A DNA stretch of 64,000 nucleotides from Plesiomonas sp051652165 (GTDB lineage Bacteria; Pseudomonadota; Gammaproteobacteria; Enterobacterales; CAMTGL01), in assembly GCF_051652165.1 (NCBI RefSeq), contig NZ_JBOFTR010000002.1:157063-221062 (forward strand), read 5' to 3'. How positions within the stretch are numbered: the first letter of the stretch is position 1; each line of letters opens with the position of its first letter. The notes beneath the pieces are model-generated. The model did no database searches and was not told the DNA's origin. It was given only the letters and a program-made list of their open reading frames with translations. A program made the translations under genes and the position numbers. Positions 63,762 through 64,000 of the stretch are shown here, one piece after another.

Positions 63762-64000
63762 TTAGAATGAGACGCGGTAACTCACGCCACCATTAACTTC
63801 TCCAGAACCAAAACCAACATCGCGGTAGCCAGAGTAAAGCGTGATATTCTGATTCGATTTCACTGAATACGAGTAGTAGGCTTCCATCTCTGGTAGTACT
63901 TTGTTCACTTTCTTGATCTGGTATTGTGTCGATAACCCACCAAATCCATCCATGACACTGGCAACTGCATTAGCATTATTGATGTGCAGGTTTTTACGCA
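63762..64000 (-). CDS. C-terminal end of an outer-membrane beta-barrel protein (partial)
   Basis: The frame stays open through the window edge (no stop back to 64000), so this is the last 79 codons of a larger gene. The visible part alternates polar and hydrophobic residues in barrel-like strands (YYSYSVKSNQNITLYSGYRDVGFG, VNGGVSYRVSF). It ends in Phe, the recognition signal for BAM-dependent insertion. The family cannot be named from this fragment; a porin-like or small OMP is possible. Convergent with ftsX, at the position occupied by rpoH in E. coli. Confidence 0.6.
   Translation of the reverse strand, partial: RKNLHINNANAVASVMDGFGGLSTQYQIKKVNKVLPEMEAYYSYSVKSNQNITLYSGYRDVGFGSGEVNGGVSYRVSF

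Overview
The window is a stretch of core chromosome from a gammaproteobacterium. Almost every gene has a clear homologue at recognisable length in Escherichia coli, but the order mixes enterobacterial blocks (gpmI-envC-yibQ, rsmD/ftsY-ftsE-ftsX, hslVU-ftsN-cytR-priA-rpmE, glpABC/glpTQ) with features more typical of Vibrio-type genomes (cytochrome c4 beside engB, DUF2489 after yihI, DUF3630, a short malic enzyme after rpmE). Composition is near 50% GC by eye. My best guess is a deep-branching Enterobacterales member such as Plesiomonas. That is inference, not proof. I see no insertion sequence, prophage, CRISPR array, rRNA or tRNA.

Layout. 1-4.3 kb: polA, the Spot 42 sRNA gene (spf), and a 1.1 kb gene-poor stretch with two further candidate sRNAs, one behind a near-perfect 28-bp palindrome. 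4.3-12.3 kb: yihI, a DUF2489 membrane protein, hemN, engB, cytochrome c4, add (adenosine deaminase) and the nitrogen two-component pair glnL-glnG, without glnA beside it. 12.6-26.6 kb: glpF-glpK, zapB, rraA, menA, hslV-hslU behind a textbook sigma-32 promoter, ftsN, cytR, priA, rpmE and a malic enzyme. 26.7-38.5 kb: gpmI-envC-yibQ, then a less conserved accessory-like block (GGDEF cyclase, DASS carboxylate transporter, FUSC-type membrane protein, OmpA-like protein, catalytically degenerate M16 peptidase-like protein) ending at yigI. 38.8-46 kb: pldA, recQ, a pirin, a chemoreceptor, DUF3630 and yhhQ, the last under a preQ1-I riboswitch. 46-54 kb: the glycerol-3-phosphate block, glpABC divergent from glpTQ, with GlpR-like and perfect CRP sites between. 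53.8-64 kb: crcB, yigL, pldB, an unknown secreted protein, asd, rsmD, ftsY with long internal repeats, ftsE, ftsX, and the 3' end of an outer-membrane beta-barrel gene cut by the window edge.

How genes work together. Glycerol and glycerophosphodiesters are handled by GlpF/GlpK (uptake and phosphorylation), GlpQ/GlpT (periplasmic hydrolysis and antiport) and GlpABC (anaerobic oxidation into the quinone pool, which MenA helps to supply). Cell division and envelope remodelling are unusually well represented: ZapB, FtsN, EnvC, FtsE/FtsX (activators of EnvC) and FtsY. Phospholipid turnover is represented by PldA and PldB. CytR and the CRP-controlled add gene point to nucleoside catabolism.

The most interesting signals are non-coding: the orphan sRNA locus with its palindromic operator, the preQ1-I riboswitch of yhhQ, the sigma-32 promoter embedded in the ftsN stop codon, the CRP site at -61.5 of the predicted add promoter and the tandem NtrC-like sites before glnL. 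The most unusual protein features are the roughly 210-residue repeat array in FtsY and the M16-like protein without HxxEH. I did not find a clearly new multi-gene system.
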